Source: Parasalinivibrio latis (GTDB lineage Bacteria > Pseudomonadota > Gammaproteobacteria > Enterobacterales > Vibrionaceae). From it: a stretch of DNA of 64,000 bases. Position 1 is the stretch's first letter; every line of letters starts with the position of its first letter. Of this stretch, positions 35,035 to 44,112 are shown piece after piece. The DNA is taken from the NCBI RefSeq assembly GCF_036825535.1, contig NZ_CP098812.1, positions 806,001 through 870,000 on the forward strand, read 5' to 3'. A program made the position numbers and the translations under genes. A model generated the notes under the pieces. That model was not told where the DNA came from. It saw nothing but the letters and a program-made list of their open reading frames with translations, and did not search any database.

Positions 35035-36885
35035 ATGGCGTTATTACAGATTGCAGAACCTGGACAAAGTGCTGCGCCTCACCAGCATAAACTGGCGGTC
35101 GGTATCGATCTGGGTACTACCAATACACTGGTTGCTGCTGTACGCAGTGGCACACCTTCAACGCTGAATGATGAACAGGGCCGTGCCCTGATCCCTTCAG
35201 TCGTGCATTACGGTCAGGAACAGGCCGTTGTTGGTTTTGAAGCTAAAGCCATGCTTGAAACCGACAGTGCCAACACGGTTGCATCCGTTAAGCGTATGCT
35301 CGGGCGCTCCCTTGCGGATATCCAATCCCGCTACCCTCACTTACCTTATCAACTTACCGCTTCGGAAAACGGCTTGCCGGTTATCAATACCCGTACAGGT
35401 GCCCGCAACCCGTTGGAAGTCTCTGCTGATATTCTCCGTGAAGTCTCCAAGCGAGCCGAGTCTGCCCTTGGCGGTGAAGTGGAAGGGGTAGTGATAACTG
35501 TTCCGGCATATTTTGATGATGCCCAGCGAGCGGGAACAAAAGACGCGGCACGCCTTGCCAACCTCAATGTCCTTCGCCTCCTCAATGAACCAACAGCTGC
35601 CGCCATTGCCTATGGCCTTGATTCCGGTCAGGAAGGTGTCATTGCGGTCTACGACCTGGGTGGCGGTACCTTCGATATTTCAGTGCTTCGCCTCAGCAAA
35701 GGCGTGTTCGAGGTTCTCGCTACCGGTGGCGACTCTGCACTCGGTGGTGATGACTTTGACCATCTTGTTGCTGACTGGATCAGCGAGCAGGCGCAATTCG
35801 GTAAATTAACCGGTGACCAGCGTGGTCAGCTTAATGCTGCAGCGACAACGGCGAAAATCACCCTCAGCAATGCGGACACCGCAGAGATTGATGTACTTGG
35901 CTGGCAGGGGACGCTTAACCGTGAAACCTTCGAGGCGCTGATTACACCATTAACAAAGAAAACCCTGATGGCTTGCCGCCGTGCACTGAAAGACGCCAGT
36001 GTATCAGCAGATGAAGTGTTGGAAGTTGTTATGGTGGGCGGTTCAACCCGAGTGCCTCTGGTTCGCGAAAAAGTCGGCGAATTCTTTGGCCGTACGCCGC
36101 TGACCAGTATCGACCCGGATAAAGTTGTGGCGATAGGTGCCTCCATCCAGGCAGATATCCTGGTCGGTAACAAACCGGACTCAGACATGCTGCTGCTGGA
36201 TGTTATCCCGCTGTCACTGGGTATCGAGACCATGGGTGGCCTGGTGGAGAAAATCATCCCGCGCAATACCACCATCCCTGTCGCCCGGGCACAGGAGTTT
36301 ACCACCTTCAAAGACGGCCAGACCGGCATGAAAGTGCATGTCCTTCAAGGCGAACGGGAGATGGTTGATGATTGCCGTTCCCTCGCTCAGTTCACCCTTA
36401 AGGGCATTCCTCCTATGGTGGCAGGCGCTGCCCATATCCGCGTGACTTTCCAGGTTGACGCTGATGGTCTGCTTTCTGTGACTGCGATGGAAAAGAGCAC
36501 CAGCGTACAGTCTTCTATTCAGGTAAAGCCTTCTTATGGCTTGTCAGAAGACGAAATCGCCAACATGATCAAGTCCTCCTTCACCCATGCAGAAGAAGAC
36601 AAAGATTCCCGCTACCTGGCTGAGCAGCGTGTGGAAGCTGACCGCGTTATTGAGAGCCTGATTGCTGCTATGCAGGAAGATGGTGATGACCTCCTTAACG
36701 GTGAAGAGCAGCAGGCACTGGTTGCTGCGATTGAGGCCTTGATCGCCAAACGTAACGGCGACAGTGCCCTGGCCATCGAGAACGAAATTAAGGTGCTGGA
36801 CAAAGCCAGCCAGGAATTTGCTGCACGCCGAATGGACAAGTCCATCCGTAAGGCGCTGGCAGGTCAATCTATTGACGAGGTTTAA
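35035..36885 (+). CDS. hscA: Fe-S assembly chaperone HscA
   Basis: 616 residues, the usual HscA size. The DnaK-type ATPase motifs are complete (VGIDLGTTNTLVA, NEPTAAAIAYGLD, YDLGGGTFDISVL) and the substrate-binding domain follows from about residue 390. It remodels IscU to release its cluster. fdx begins two bases after its stop. Confidence 0.97.
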   Translation: MALLQIAEPGQSAAPHQHKLAVGIDLGTTNTLVAAVRSGTPSTLNDEQGRALIPSVVHYGQEQAVVGFEAKAMLETDSANTVASVKRMLGRSLADIQSRYPHLPYQLTASENGLPVINTRTGARNPLEVSADILREVSKRAESALGGEVEGVVITVPAYFDDAQRAGTKDAARLANLNVLRLLNEPTAAAIAYGLDSGQEGVIAVYDLGGGTFDISVLRLSKGVFEVLATGGDSALGGDDFDHLVADWISEQAQFGKLTGDQRGQLNAAATTAKITLSNADTAEIDVLGWQGTLNRETFEALITPLTKKTLMACRRALKDASVSADEVLEVVMVGGSTRVPLVREKVGEFFGRTPLTSIDPDKVVAIGASIQADILVGNKPDSDMLLLDVIPLSLGIETMGGLVEKIIPRNTTIPVARAQEFTTFKDGQTGMKVHVLQGEREMVDDCRSLAQFTLKGIPPMVAGAAHIRVTFQVDADGLLSVTAMEKSTSVQSSIQVKPSYGLSEDEIANMIKSSFTHAEEDKDSRYLAEQRVEADRVIESLIAAMQEDGDDLLNGEEQQALVAAIEALIAKRNGDSALAIENEIKVLDKASQEFAARRMDKSIRKALAGQSIDEV

Positions 36886-36887
36886 CT

Positions 36888-37226
36888 ATGCCCAAGATCG
36901 TTGTACTTCCACACGAAGATTTGTGCCCGGAAGGTGCTGTACTGGAAGCGGAAACCGGGGAAACCGTACTGGACGTCGCCCTGCGTAATGGAATCGGTAT
37001 TGAGCATGCGTGTGAAAAGTCGTGTGCCTGCACCACTTGCCACGTGATTGTCCGTGAAGGTTTTGACTCACTGGATGAAAGTGATGAGCTGGAAGATGAC
37101 ATGCTGGACAAGGCGTGGGGTCTTGAGCCTGAATCGCGTCTTGGCTGCCAGGCGAAAGTGGCAGATGAAGACCTGGTTGTCGAGATCCCTCGCTACAGCC
37201 TGAACCACGCAAAAGAAAATCATTAA
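36888..37226 (+). CDS. fdx: [2Fe-2S] ferredoxin of the ISC system
   Basis: 112 residues with the adrenodoxin-type ligands C42, C48 and C51 (ACEKSCACTTCH) and the fourth Cys in RLGCQAK. It supplies electrons for cluster assembly. Confidence 0.97.
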   Translation: MPKIVVLPHEDLCPEGAVLEAETGETVLDVALRNGIGIEHACEKSCACTTCHVIVREGFDSLDESDELEDDMLDKAWGLEPESRLGCQAKVADEDLVVEIPRYSLNHAKENH

Positions 37227-37250
37227 GCCAGAGATTTAAGGAATCGCAAT

Positions 37251-37451
37251 ATGAGCCTGACATGGACAGATTCACGGGATATTGCCATTGAGCTGTGTGA
37301 TCTTTACCCGGATACCGATCCGAAAACTGTGCGCTTTACCGACCTGCATCGCTGGGTGACAGAACTTGAGGATTTTGATGACGACCCTAACCGGTCTAAC
37401 GAAAAAATCCTTGAGGCAATTATTCTGTGCTGGATGGACGAGGCAGACTAA
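37251..37451 (+). CDS. iscX: Fe-S assembly protein IscX
   Basis: 66 residues, acidic, starting MSLTWTDSRDIAIELCDLYP and ending in WMDEAD, as in IscX (YfhJ). It binds IscS and iron and tunes cluster assembly. Last gene of the isc operon. Confidence 0.96.
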   Translation: MSLTWTDSRDIAIELCDLYPDTDPKTVRFTDLHRWVTELEDFDDDPNRSNEKILEAIILCWMDEAD

Positions 37452-37529
37452 TTACCGGGTCTGTTTGGTTTCTGTAAACGTCTTGTTTTATTTATCGTTT
37501 ACGGGCAGAGTAAAAAGCGAATCAGAAAG

Positions 37530-37551
37530 CGGGCTTATGCCCGTTTTCTTA
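37530..37551 (+). terminator. rho-independent terminator after the isc operon
   Basis: CGGGC and GCCCG pair around TTAT, followed by TTTTCTT. It separates iscX from pepB. Confidence 0.75.
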
Positions 37552-37647
37552 TATACCTAAAATCATAAAGGTCTGCCCGGCTGGCCTTATCCTCAGTAAA
37601 ATCAGCCAGGCGCAGGCTCCATCAAATAAAAATGCAAGGAGTAAAGT

Positions 37648-38937
37648 ATGGCGGAATACATGCTTGTCTCACTCTCTCTGAAACCCGCAACCCCGCATTG
37701 GGGAGAAAAAGCGCTGCTTTCATTCTCCGGCGACCAAGCCACTGTGCATCTTACTAAACTTGAAGATTTTGATGCCATTCAGCGTGCTGCCCGCAAACTG
37801 GAGAGCCAGGGAATCAAGAATGTCGAATTGTCTGGCGATGGCTGGAGCCTCGAGGGTATCTGGTCTTTCCATCAGGGATTTAGAAACCCGAAAGGTGGGA
37901 CTGAGATTAGACAGAACCTGCTGGGTGCCGAGGATCAAAAAGAGCTGGAAGCACGGATCACCGCGGCTGACTGGGCGCGTGACATTATCAACCAGACAGC
38001 TGAAGAGATTGAGCCAAAGCAACTGGCGTCACGTGCTGGAGAATTCATCAAGTCTCTGGCACCGGACCATGTAAGCTACAAGATCGTTTCCGGTACTGAC
38101 CTGCTGGAGCAAGGCTGGGTTGGCATTTATACCGTTGGACGGGGTTCTGCCCGCAAGCCGGCGATGCTGCAATTGGACTACAACCCGACCGGTGATGAAA
38201 ATGCGCCTGTTTACGCCTGTATTGTGGGTAAGGGCATCACATTTGACTCCGGAGGTTACAGCCTCAAACCTTCCAACTTCATGGATGCCATGAAAGCTGA
38301 TATGGGGGGTGCTGCAAACGCAACCGGTGGCCTGGCTTTGGCTATTGCCCGTGGCGTGAAAAAGCGTATCAAGCTGATCCTGTGTTGTGCCGAAAACATG
38401 GTGTCCGGCAGTGCCTACAAGCTGGGTGATATTATCACCTACAAAAACGGGGTGACCGTTGAAGTGCTGAACTCAGATGCGGAAGGACGTCTGGTCCTCG
38501 CTGACGGCCTGCTTTACGCCAATGAATTCAAGCCTGAACTGACTATCGATTGTGCCACCCTGACAGGTGCAGCCAAAATGGCGCTGGGCAATGACTATCA
38601 TGCCCTGTTCAGCTTTGACGATGATCTGGCACACCGGGCACTGTCTGCTGCCCGTGAAGAAAATGAAGGTTTGTGGCCACTTCCGTTGGCGGAGTTCCAC
38701 CGCGGAATGCTTCCTTCAAGCTTTGCTGATCTCGCTAACGTATCCGGTGGGCAATACAACCCGGGTGCCAGCACGGCAGCAGCATTCCTGTCGTACTTTG
38801 TTGATGAATACCAGAAGGGTTGGCTGCACTTTGACTGCTCAGCGACCTACCGCAAGGCAGCCTCCGACAAGTGGGCTGTAGGCGGGACAGGTACGGGTGT
38901 CCGTACTCTGGCACGTATTCTTGCTCAAGAAGCCTGA
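37648..38937 (+). CDS. pepB: aminopeptidase B (M17 leucyl aminopeptidase family)
   Basis: 429 residues with the M17 metal and active-site motifs GKGITFDSGGYSLKPS, MKADMGGAAN and NSDAEGRLVLADGL. The length and position after iscX match PepB of enteric and marine relatives. It trims N-terminal residues from cytoplasmic peptides. Confidence 0.95.
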   Translation: MAEYMLVSLSLKPATPHWGEKALLSFSGDQATVHLTKLEDFDAIQRAARKLESQGIKNVELSGDGWSLEGIWSFHQGFRNPKGGTEIRQNLLGAEDQKELEARITAADWARDIINQTAEEIEPKQLASRAGEFIKSLAPDHVSYKIVSGTDLLEQGWVGIYTVGRGSARKPAMLQLDYNPTGDENAPVYACIVGKGITFDSGGYSLKPSNFMDAMKADMGGAANATGGLALAIARGVKKRIKLILCCAENMVSGSAYKLGDIITYKNGVTVEVLNSDAEGRLVLADGLLYANEFKPELTIDCATLTGAAKMALGNDYHALFSFDDDLAHRALSAAREENEGLWPLPLAEFHRGMLPSSFADLANVSGGQYNPGASTAAAFLSYFVDEYQKGWLHFDCSATYRKAASDKWAVGGTGTGVRTLARILAQEA

Positions 38938-38962
38938 TTTTAATCGGTTTAGTTAACAAAAT

Positions 38963-38989
38963 GGGATACCGGAGATGGCCCGGTGTCCC
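38963..38989 (+). terminator. hairpin after pepB
   Basis: GGGATACCGG pairs with CCGGTGTCCC (one G-U pair) around seven bases. Only GCATTTG follows, so termination strength is unclear. Confidence 0.5.
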
Positions 38990-39089
38990 GCATTTGATAC
39001 CATCCTGTATGTGATGATGTGAACAAAGAGGTGGTGTTCATTATTTTTGATGACGCCAAAACCCGACAGCTATAAAAAAGGAAAATAAC

Positions 39090-39521
39090 ATGGCCATTGA
39101 GCGCACGTTTTCTATCGTGAAACCGGACGCGGTAAAGCGCAACCTAATCGGTGCCATTTACCAACGTATTGAGAGTGCAGGACTGCGCGTTGTGGCTGCC
39201 AAGATGCTCCATCTGGATGCCGCAAAAGCCGGAGGCTTTTACGCAGAGCATGAAGGCAAGCCCTTCTATAATGATCTGGTCGAGTTTATGACTTCAGGCC
39301 CAATCATGGTGCAGGTGCTGGAAGGTGAGGATGCCATTGCCCGCTACCGTGAATTGATGGGGAAAACCAACCCGGAAGAAGCTGCATGTGGCACGCTCCG
39401 CAACGATTTCGCACTGAGCATGCGTTATAACTCCGTGCATGGCTCAGATAGCCCGGCTTCTGCCGAGCGTGAAATAGCCTACTTCTTCGCGCAGGACGAA
39501 ATCTGCCCGCGTGCAGAGTAA
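39090..39521 (+). CDS. ndk: nucleoside diphosphate kinase
   Basis: 143 residues with the standard start ERTFSIVKPDAVKRN and the phospho-accepting His in NSVHGSDSPASAEREI. It balances nucleoside triphosphate pools using ATP. Confidence 0.98.
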   Translation: MAIERTFSIVKPDAVKRNLIGAIYQRIESAGLRVVAAKMLHLDAAKAGGFYAEHEGKPFYNDLVEFMTSGPIMVQVLEGEDAIARYRELMGKTNPEEAACGTLRNDFALSMRYNSVHGSDSPASAEREIAYFFAQDEICPRAE

Positions 39522-39543
39522 TAAAATTGTACGAAAATCAACA

Positions 39544-39570
39544 GGGGAGCTTCGGCTCCCCTTTCTTTTA
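39544..39570 (+). terminator. rho-independent terminator after ndk
   Basis: GGGGAGC and GCTCCCC pair around a TTCG tetraloop and run into TTTCTTTTA. Confidence 0.9.
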
Positions 39571-39630
39571 CGAATTCCCCTAAACTCAATGTGTGGAATC
39601 GGTCACGTAAAGCCTGTACAATTTCGCGCC

Positions 39631-39795
39631 TTATACCAATCAGACTAATTCCTTGATCATTCTGACTGGTCGAAATCATCCATTTCAGCGTTGCTTGTTT
39701 TGATGTTAGCCCCACTAGCATCTGCAACTCGCGCCTTGAACTGAATGGTTTCTCCAGCGTCATCTCAGACCAAAGAAATAATCCAATTGGTATTA
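39631..39795. mobile_element. MITE-like element with TACCAAT terminal repeats
   Basis: The ends are inverted: the left end TTATACCAATCAGACTAATT and the right end, read on the other strand, TAATACCAATTGGATTATTT. Each outer end is flanked by TTA, which may be a 3-bp target duplication, giving a 159-base element (39634-39792). The inside also folds back imperfectly (CCATTTCAG against CCATTCAG). No transposase frame is present. It resembles short MITEs common in Vibrionaceae, between ndk and rlmN. Confidence 0.7.
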
Positions 39796-39851
39796 AAACC
39801 GGGCAACCGCCGGACAGTTTCCGGGTCACTCTAAGTATCACGAGGCAATCG

Positions 39852-40973
39852 ATGACAACTGAAAAAATCAATCTGCTGGATTTTGACCGCCAGGCTCTGC
39901 GTCAGTTCTTTGCGGAAGAGCTGAATGAAAAGGCGTTTCGCGCAGACCAGATTATGAAGTGGATGTACCACTTCGGTTGTGATGACTTCGACCAGATGAC
40001 CAACATCAACAAGAAGCTTCGTGAGCGCCTGAAAGAAATCGCTGAAATCCGTGCACCGTACGTGAGTGCTGCCCAGTATTCACAGGATGGCACCATCAAG
40101 TGGGCTATGCGTGTAGGCAACCAGGATGTAGAAACCGTTTACATCCCAGAAGATGACCGCGCGACACTGTGTGTTTCCTCTCAGGTAGGTTGTGCGCTGG
40201 AATGTAAGTTCTGCTCTACTGCCCAGCAGGGCTTTAACCGCAACCTTCGTGTCTCTGAAATCATCGGTCAGGTTTGGCGCGCCGCGAAAGAAATCGGTGT
40301 GGAAAAAGAGACCGGACGCCGCCCTATTACCAATGTGGTGATGATGGGTATGGGTGAGCCGCTTCTGAATGTGAAAAACCTGATCCCTGCGCTGAACCTG
40401 ATGCTGGATGATTATGGGTTCGGTCTGTCCAAGCGCCGCGTTACTGTATCAACTTCCGGCGTTGTGTCTGGCCTCAAGCAGCTGACCGGACAGCTGGATG
40501 TTGCGCTGGCTATTTCATTGCACGCACCCAATGATGAGCTGCGCAGCCAGATCATGCCAATCAATGACAAGTATGACATTGAGACCTTCCTTTCTGCTGT
40601 GCGTGACTACATTGCTGTTTCCAATGCCAACCGTGGCCGTGTAACCGTTGAGTATATTTTGCTCGACCACGTGAATGACGGTACAGAACATGCGCACCAG
40701 CTCGCAGAGTTGCTAAAAGATACGCCTGCGAAGATAAATCTTATTCCTTTCAACCCGTACCCGGGGTCACCATATAACAAACCAAGCAATAGCCGTATTG
40801 ATCGCTTCCGTAAGGCATTAGAGCAGTACGATATTACTGTCACTACCCGTAAAACCCGTGGTGACGATATTGATGCTGCATGTGGTCAGTTAGTTGGTGA
40901 TGTGATTGACCGCACGAAACGGACAAAAGGTATGCGTGGAGCGGGTGAACCGATCCCTGTTACTTCTGTCTAA
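39852..40973 (+). CDS. rlmN: dual-specificity RNA methyltransferase RlmN
   Basis: 373 residues of the radical SAM superfamily with the cluster motif CALECKFCSTA and the GMGEPLLN segment. It methylates C2 of adenosine-2503 in 23S rRNA and A37 of some tRNAs. First gene after the MITE. Confidence 0.96.
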   Translation: MTTEKINLLDFDRQALRQFFAEELNEKAFRADQIMKWMYHFGCDDFDQMTNINKKLRERLKEIAEIRAPYVSAAQYSQDGTIKWAMRVGNQDVETVYIPEDDRATLCVSSQVGCALECKFCSTAQQGFNRNLRVSEIIGQVWRAAKEIGVEKETGRRPITNVVMMGMGEPLLNVKNLIPALNLMLDDYGFGLSKRRVTVSTSGVVSGLKQLTGQLDVALAISLHAPNDELRSQIMPINDKYDIETFLSAVRDYIAVSNANRGRVTVEYILLDHVNDGTEHAHQLAELLKDTPAKINLIPFNPYPGSPYNKPSNSRIDRFRKALEQYDITVTTRKTRGDDIDAACGQLVGDVIDRTKRTKGMRGAGEPIPVTSV

Positions 40974-40989
40974 AATGATAGGTATCAAT

Positions 40990-41018
40990 AAGGCCACACC
41001 AATGTGGCCTTAATTTTA
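40990..41018 (+). terminator. terminator after rlmN
   Basis: AAGGCCACA and TGTGGCCTT pair around CCAA, followed by AATTTTAT. Confidence 0.7.
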
Positions 41019-41100
41019 TCTCAGGGAATTTTCCTGCTGCCATCACCCTTACTTGAGCGAACGGCAACATACGGTGCTTTTTTCATTTATGTTGCGAGGG

Positions 41101-41868
41101 ATGACTCAAACTATGTTACGATGGTCAGCAATTTTGTTGTTTTTTGGCCTTTTAAGCGGCTGTGTGACTGTTTCAGAAGAAGAAACAGCGGGTTCTTTTG
41201 ACAATGTTCAGGCTGCGGAAGCCCGTGTCACATTAGGGCTCAATTACATGCAGCAGGGGCAGTGGCAGCGTGCCAGAGAGAACCTGGAACTGGCATTGCA
41301 ATACGCACCGGATTACTACCGGTCACTCATTGGTATGGCGTATTACCTGCAAAAAGTCGGCTCAGACGATGAAGCTGAAGGTTTGTATAAAAAAGCGCTG
41401 AGATCTTCACCCAATAACGGTGATGTACTTAATAATTACGGCGTATTTTTGTGCAGAAAGACGCGTTATGAAGATGCCCAGAAAGCATTTTCGAAGGCGA
41501 TAAAACAACCGTATTACTATCAGGTCGCAGCAAGTTATGAAAATGCGGCCTTTTGTGAATTAAAAGCCGGTAACCGTGATACTGCAATTTATAAGTTTGA
41601 AAAGGCGCTGGCCAATGAGCCGACCCGTCCTAAAACCTTATTGCAATTGGCTGATATAAAAATTGAAGATGAAAACTACAACCAGGCTCGTCTTCATCTG
41701 TTTGCCTTTAACAAAAGGTACGGTTACCAGCCAACAAGCTTGCTTATGCTGATTCAGCTTGAATCAGGGGCAGGCCGACAAATAGAAGTGGATCGCTACG
41801 GCGAACTGTTGGCGACCATGTATCCGGACTCAGAACAATATCAGCGATATATTGCGAATGACTACTGA
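41101..41868 (+). CDS. pilW: type IV pilus biogenesis lipoprotein PilW (PilF family)
   Basis: About 255 residues. A lipoprotein signal peptide with lipobox LLSGC is followed by tandem TPR helices (ARVTLGLNYMQQGQWQRARE, then NNGDVLNNYGVFLCRKTRYE). It helps the PilQ secretin assemble in the outer membrane. Start choice is uncertain: ATG 41101 follows GAGGG very closely, ATG 41113 gives the cleanest signal peptide, and a TTG lies further up at 41053. The 3' end overlaps rodZ. Confidence 0.88.
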   Translation: MTQTMLRWSAILLFFGLLSGCVTVSEEETAGSFDNVQAAEARVTLGLNYMQQGQWQRARENLELALQYAPDYYRSLIGMAYYLQKVGSDDEAEGLYKKALRSSPNNGDVLNNYGVFLCRKTRYEDAQKAFSKAIKQPYYYQVAASYENAAFCELKAGNRDTAIYKFEKALANEPTRPKTLLQLADIKIEDENYNQARLHLFAFNKRYGYQPTSLLMLIQLESGAGRQIEVDRYGELLATMYPDSEQYQRYIANDY

Positions 41869-42880
41869 ATTACATTCCGAACCTCATATCGATGCACCGC
41901 TGCAAAGTGCGGGAAGTCTACTGAAAGAAAAGCGTGAAGCGCTTGGGCTTTCAGTAAAAGATGTCGCCGAACGACTCCATCTCCGCACCACCGTTGTTGA
42001 GGCGATTGAGCAGGACCATACAGAGTTTGACCAGATATCAACCTACGTGCGTGGTTATGTACGTGCTTACGCCAAGCTGGTTGATCTTAATGCTGATGAA
42101 CTCATTGCCTTGATGCCGCACCTTAAGACGGCTGAAGTGCATCATGCTTCCCAGATGCAAAGCTTTTCCCGGAAAACAAACCATGAGAAGCGCGACAACC
42201 GCCTGATGACGCTGACCTGGCTCATCATTGCGATTATTGTTGGTGTATCCGGTTACTGGTGGTGGCAAAACAGCCGTGTAGCGGAGCTATCTGTTATTGA
42301 ACAGCCAGTATCAGGAACAACTGAAACGGCAGAACAGCCCGTTCGGGAGACCAGCCCTGACAGCGTGGAGCCAGCTCCCGTTGAAGAACCGGCATCGCCA
42401 GCCAGTGGCTCGCCTGCTGTGGAATCAAACCCAGAAAATACCCCTGAGGTTGTTGAACCGCAGGTTGAAGCTGATAATTCTGCAGAACAGGCCGTCACTG
42501 AACCTCCGGTTGTTCCTGAGCCACAGACAGTAGAAACAGTTCAACAGTCAACGGAAGCGGTTGCAAACCCCGTCGTTCCGGAAGTGAGTGAAACTCCAAC
42601 GGCAGGCGTTCCTCCTGCTGCTCCGGTGCAACAGAGCCCAACAAGTGATTTGCTTGTGGTAAAATTCAGCTCTGATTGTTGGGTGGATATCCGGGATGCC
42701 TCCGGCAAACGCCTGGCTATTGGTATTAAAGGGACAGGTGATACGCTGAACCTGTCTGGTAAACCACCATATAAAGTTGTATTAGGCGCTCCTGAAGTGG
42801 TTACGATGACTTACGACGGTGAGTCTGTGGATCTGGGTAAGTACGAATCCGGAAATGTTGCCCGATTCACCCTTCCGTAA
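41858..42880 (+). CDS. rodZ: cell-shape protein RodZ
   Basis: 340 residues. An N-terminal helix-turn-helix domain (LKEKREALGLSVKDVAERLH) that binds MreB, one TM helix near residues 112-135 (LIIAIIVGVSGYWWW), a 120-residue Pro/Glu/Val-rich periplasmic linker and a C-terminal DUF4115 beta domain. It anchors MreB to the inner membrane. The ATG at 41858 lies 11 bases inside the end of pilW, suggesting coupling. Confidence 0.95.
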   Translation: MTTELHSEPHIDAPLQSAGSLLKEKREALGLSVKDVAERLHLRTTVVEAIEQDHTEFDQISTYVRGYVRAYAKLVDLNADELIALMPHLKTAEVHHASQMQSFSRKTNHEKRDNRLMTLTWLIIAIIVGVSGYWWWQNSRVAELSVIEQPVSGTTETAEQPVRETSPDSVEPAPVEEPASPASGSPAVESNPENTPEVVEPQVEADNSAEQAVTEPPVVPEPQTVETVQQSTEAVANPVVPEVSETPTAGVPPAAPVQQSPTSDLLVVKFSSDCWVDIRDASGKRLAIGIKGTGDTLNLSGKPPYKVVLGAPEVVTMTYDGESVDLGKYESGNVARFTLP

Positions 42881-42913
42881 CCAACCCGTGTTGTAGTGCT
42901 CTTGAGTTAAGTC

Positions 42914-44035
42914 ATGCATAAAGAATCCCCAATTAAACGTCGCCAGTCGACGCGTATTTACGTCGGTAATGTTCCTGTTGGTGACGGCGCCCCAATCGCC
43001 GTGCAATCAATGACGAACACACGTACTACGGATGTCGATGCCACCGTGGCACAAATTCGCGCCCTGGAAAAAGCCGGTGCTGATATCGTGCGTGTCTCTG
43101 TGCCTACCATGGAAGCGGCTGAAGCATTCAAATTGATCAAGCAGCAGTCGAATCTCCCACTGGTGGCTGATATTCACTTCGACTACCGTATCGCGCTTAA
43201 AGTGGCGGAGTACGGTGTAGACTGCCTGCGTATCAACCCGGGCAATATCGGTCGCGAAGATCGTATCCGTGCGGTTGTAGACTGTGCCCGTGACAAAAAT
43301 ATCCCTATTCGCATCGGTGTAAACGGCGGATCGCTCGAACGTGATCTGCAGGAAAAGTATGGCGAGCCTACACCGGAAGCACTGGTGGAATCCGCCATGC
43401 GCCATGTGGATATCCTTGACCGCCTGAACTTTGACCAGTTCAAAGTCAGTGTAAAGGCCTCTGATGTTTTCCTGGCTGTTGATGCCTACCGTAAGCTGGC
43501 CCAGGAAATACGTCAGCCTCTGCACCTGGGTATTACAGAAGCAGGTGGTGCCCGTGCAGGAGCCGTGAAGTCGGCAATCGGACTGGGCATTTTGCTGTCT
43601 GAGGGCATTGGCGATACCCTTCGTATCTCTCTGGCGGCAAACCCGGTTGAAGAAATCAAAGTTGGTTTTGATATTCTCAAGTCCCTGCGTATCCGTTCAC
43701 GTGGTATCAACTTTATTGCGTGCCCGACCTGTTCACGTCAGGAATTCGACGTGATCGGTACCATCAATGAGCTGGAACAACGGCTGGAAGATGTTGTCGT
43801 ACCTATGGACGTTTCCGTGATTGGCTGTGTGGTGAATGGCCCAGGTGAAGCAGAAGTGTCGCACCTTGGCGTGGCCGGTGCCAACAGGCGTAGCGCCCTG
43901 TATGAAGATGGCAAACGTACCAAAGAACGGCTGGACAACGATGACCTGATTGATACGCTGGAAGCGCGCATCCGGGCCAAAGCGGCGATGCTTGATGAAG
44001 CAAACCGCATCAAGGTTGAAGAAATCGAAAAATAA
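42914..44035 (+). CDS. ispG: 4-hydroxy-3-methylbut-2-enyl diphosphate synthase
   Basis: 373 residues with the three [4Fe-4S] Cys in CPTCSRQEFD and GCVVNGPGEAE and the TIM-barrel start VQSMTNTRTTDVDATV. It catalyses the penultimate step of the MEP isoprenoid pathway, so it relies on the Fe-S machinery encoded nearby. Confidence 0.98.
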   Translation: MHKESPIKRRQSTRIYVGNVPVGDGAPIAVQSMTNTRTTDVDATVAQIRALEKAGADIVRVSVPTMEAAEAFKLIKQQSNLPLVADIHFDYRIALKVAEYGVDCLRINPGNIGREDRIRAVVDCARDKNIPIRIGVNGGSLERDLQEKYGEPTPEALVESAMRHVDILDRLNFDQFKVSVKASDVFLAVDAYRKLAQEIRQPLHLGITEAGGARAGAVKSAIGLGILLSEGIGDTLRISLAANPVEEIKVGFDILKSLRIRSRGINFIACPTCSRQEFDVIGTINELEQRLEDVVVPMDVSVIGCVVNGPGEAEVSHLGVAGANRRSALYEDGKRTKERLDNDDLIDTLEARIRAKAAMLDEANRIKVEEIEK

Positions 44036-44039
44036 CCGT

Positions 44040-44060
44040 TCGCCGTGCATCGCACGGCGA
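44040..44060 (+). terminator. hairpin between ispG and hisS
   Basis: TCGCCGTGC and GCACGGCGA pair around ATC. No T-tract follows; it may modulate read-through into hisS. Confidence 0.45.
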
Positions 44061-44112
44061 TTCGTGTATTGGTAAACTATCGCATTCATCTCAAGCGATA
44101 ACGAGAGTTAAA

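Noticed and set aside
39479..39871. 130-codon minus-strand open frame across the ndk-rlmN gap
   Set aside because: It runs through the ndk terminator and the MITE and has no family resemblance or ribosome-binding site; it is a chance frame.
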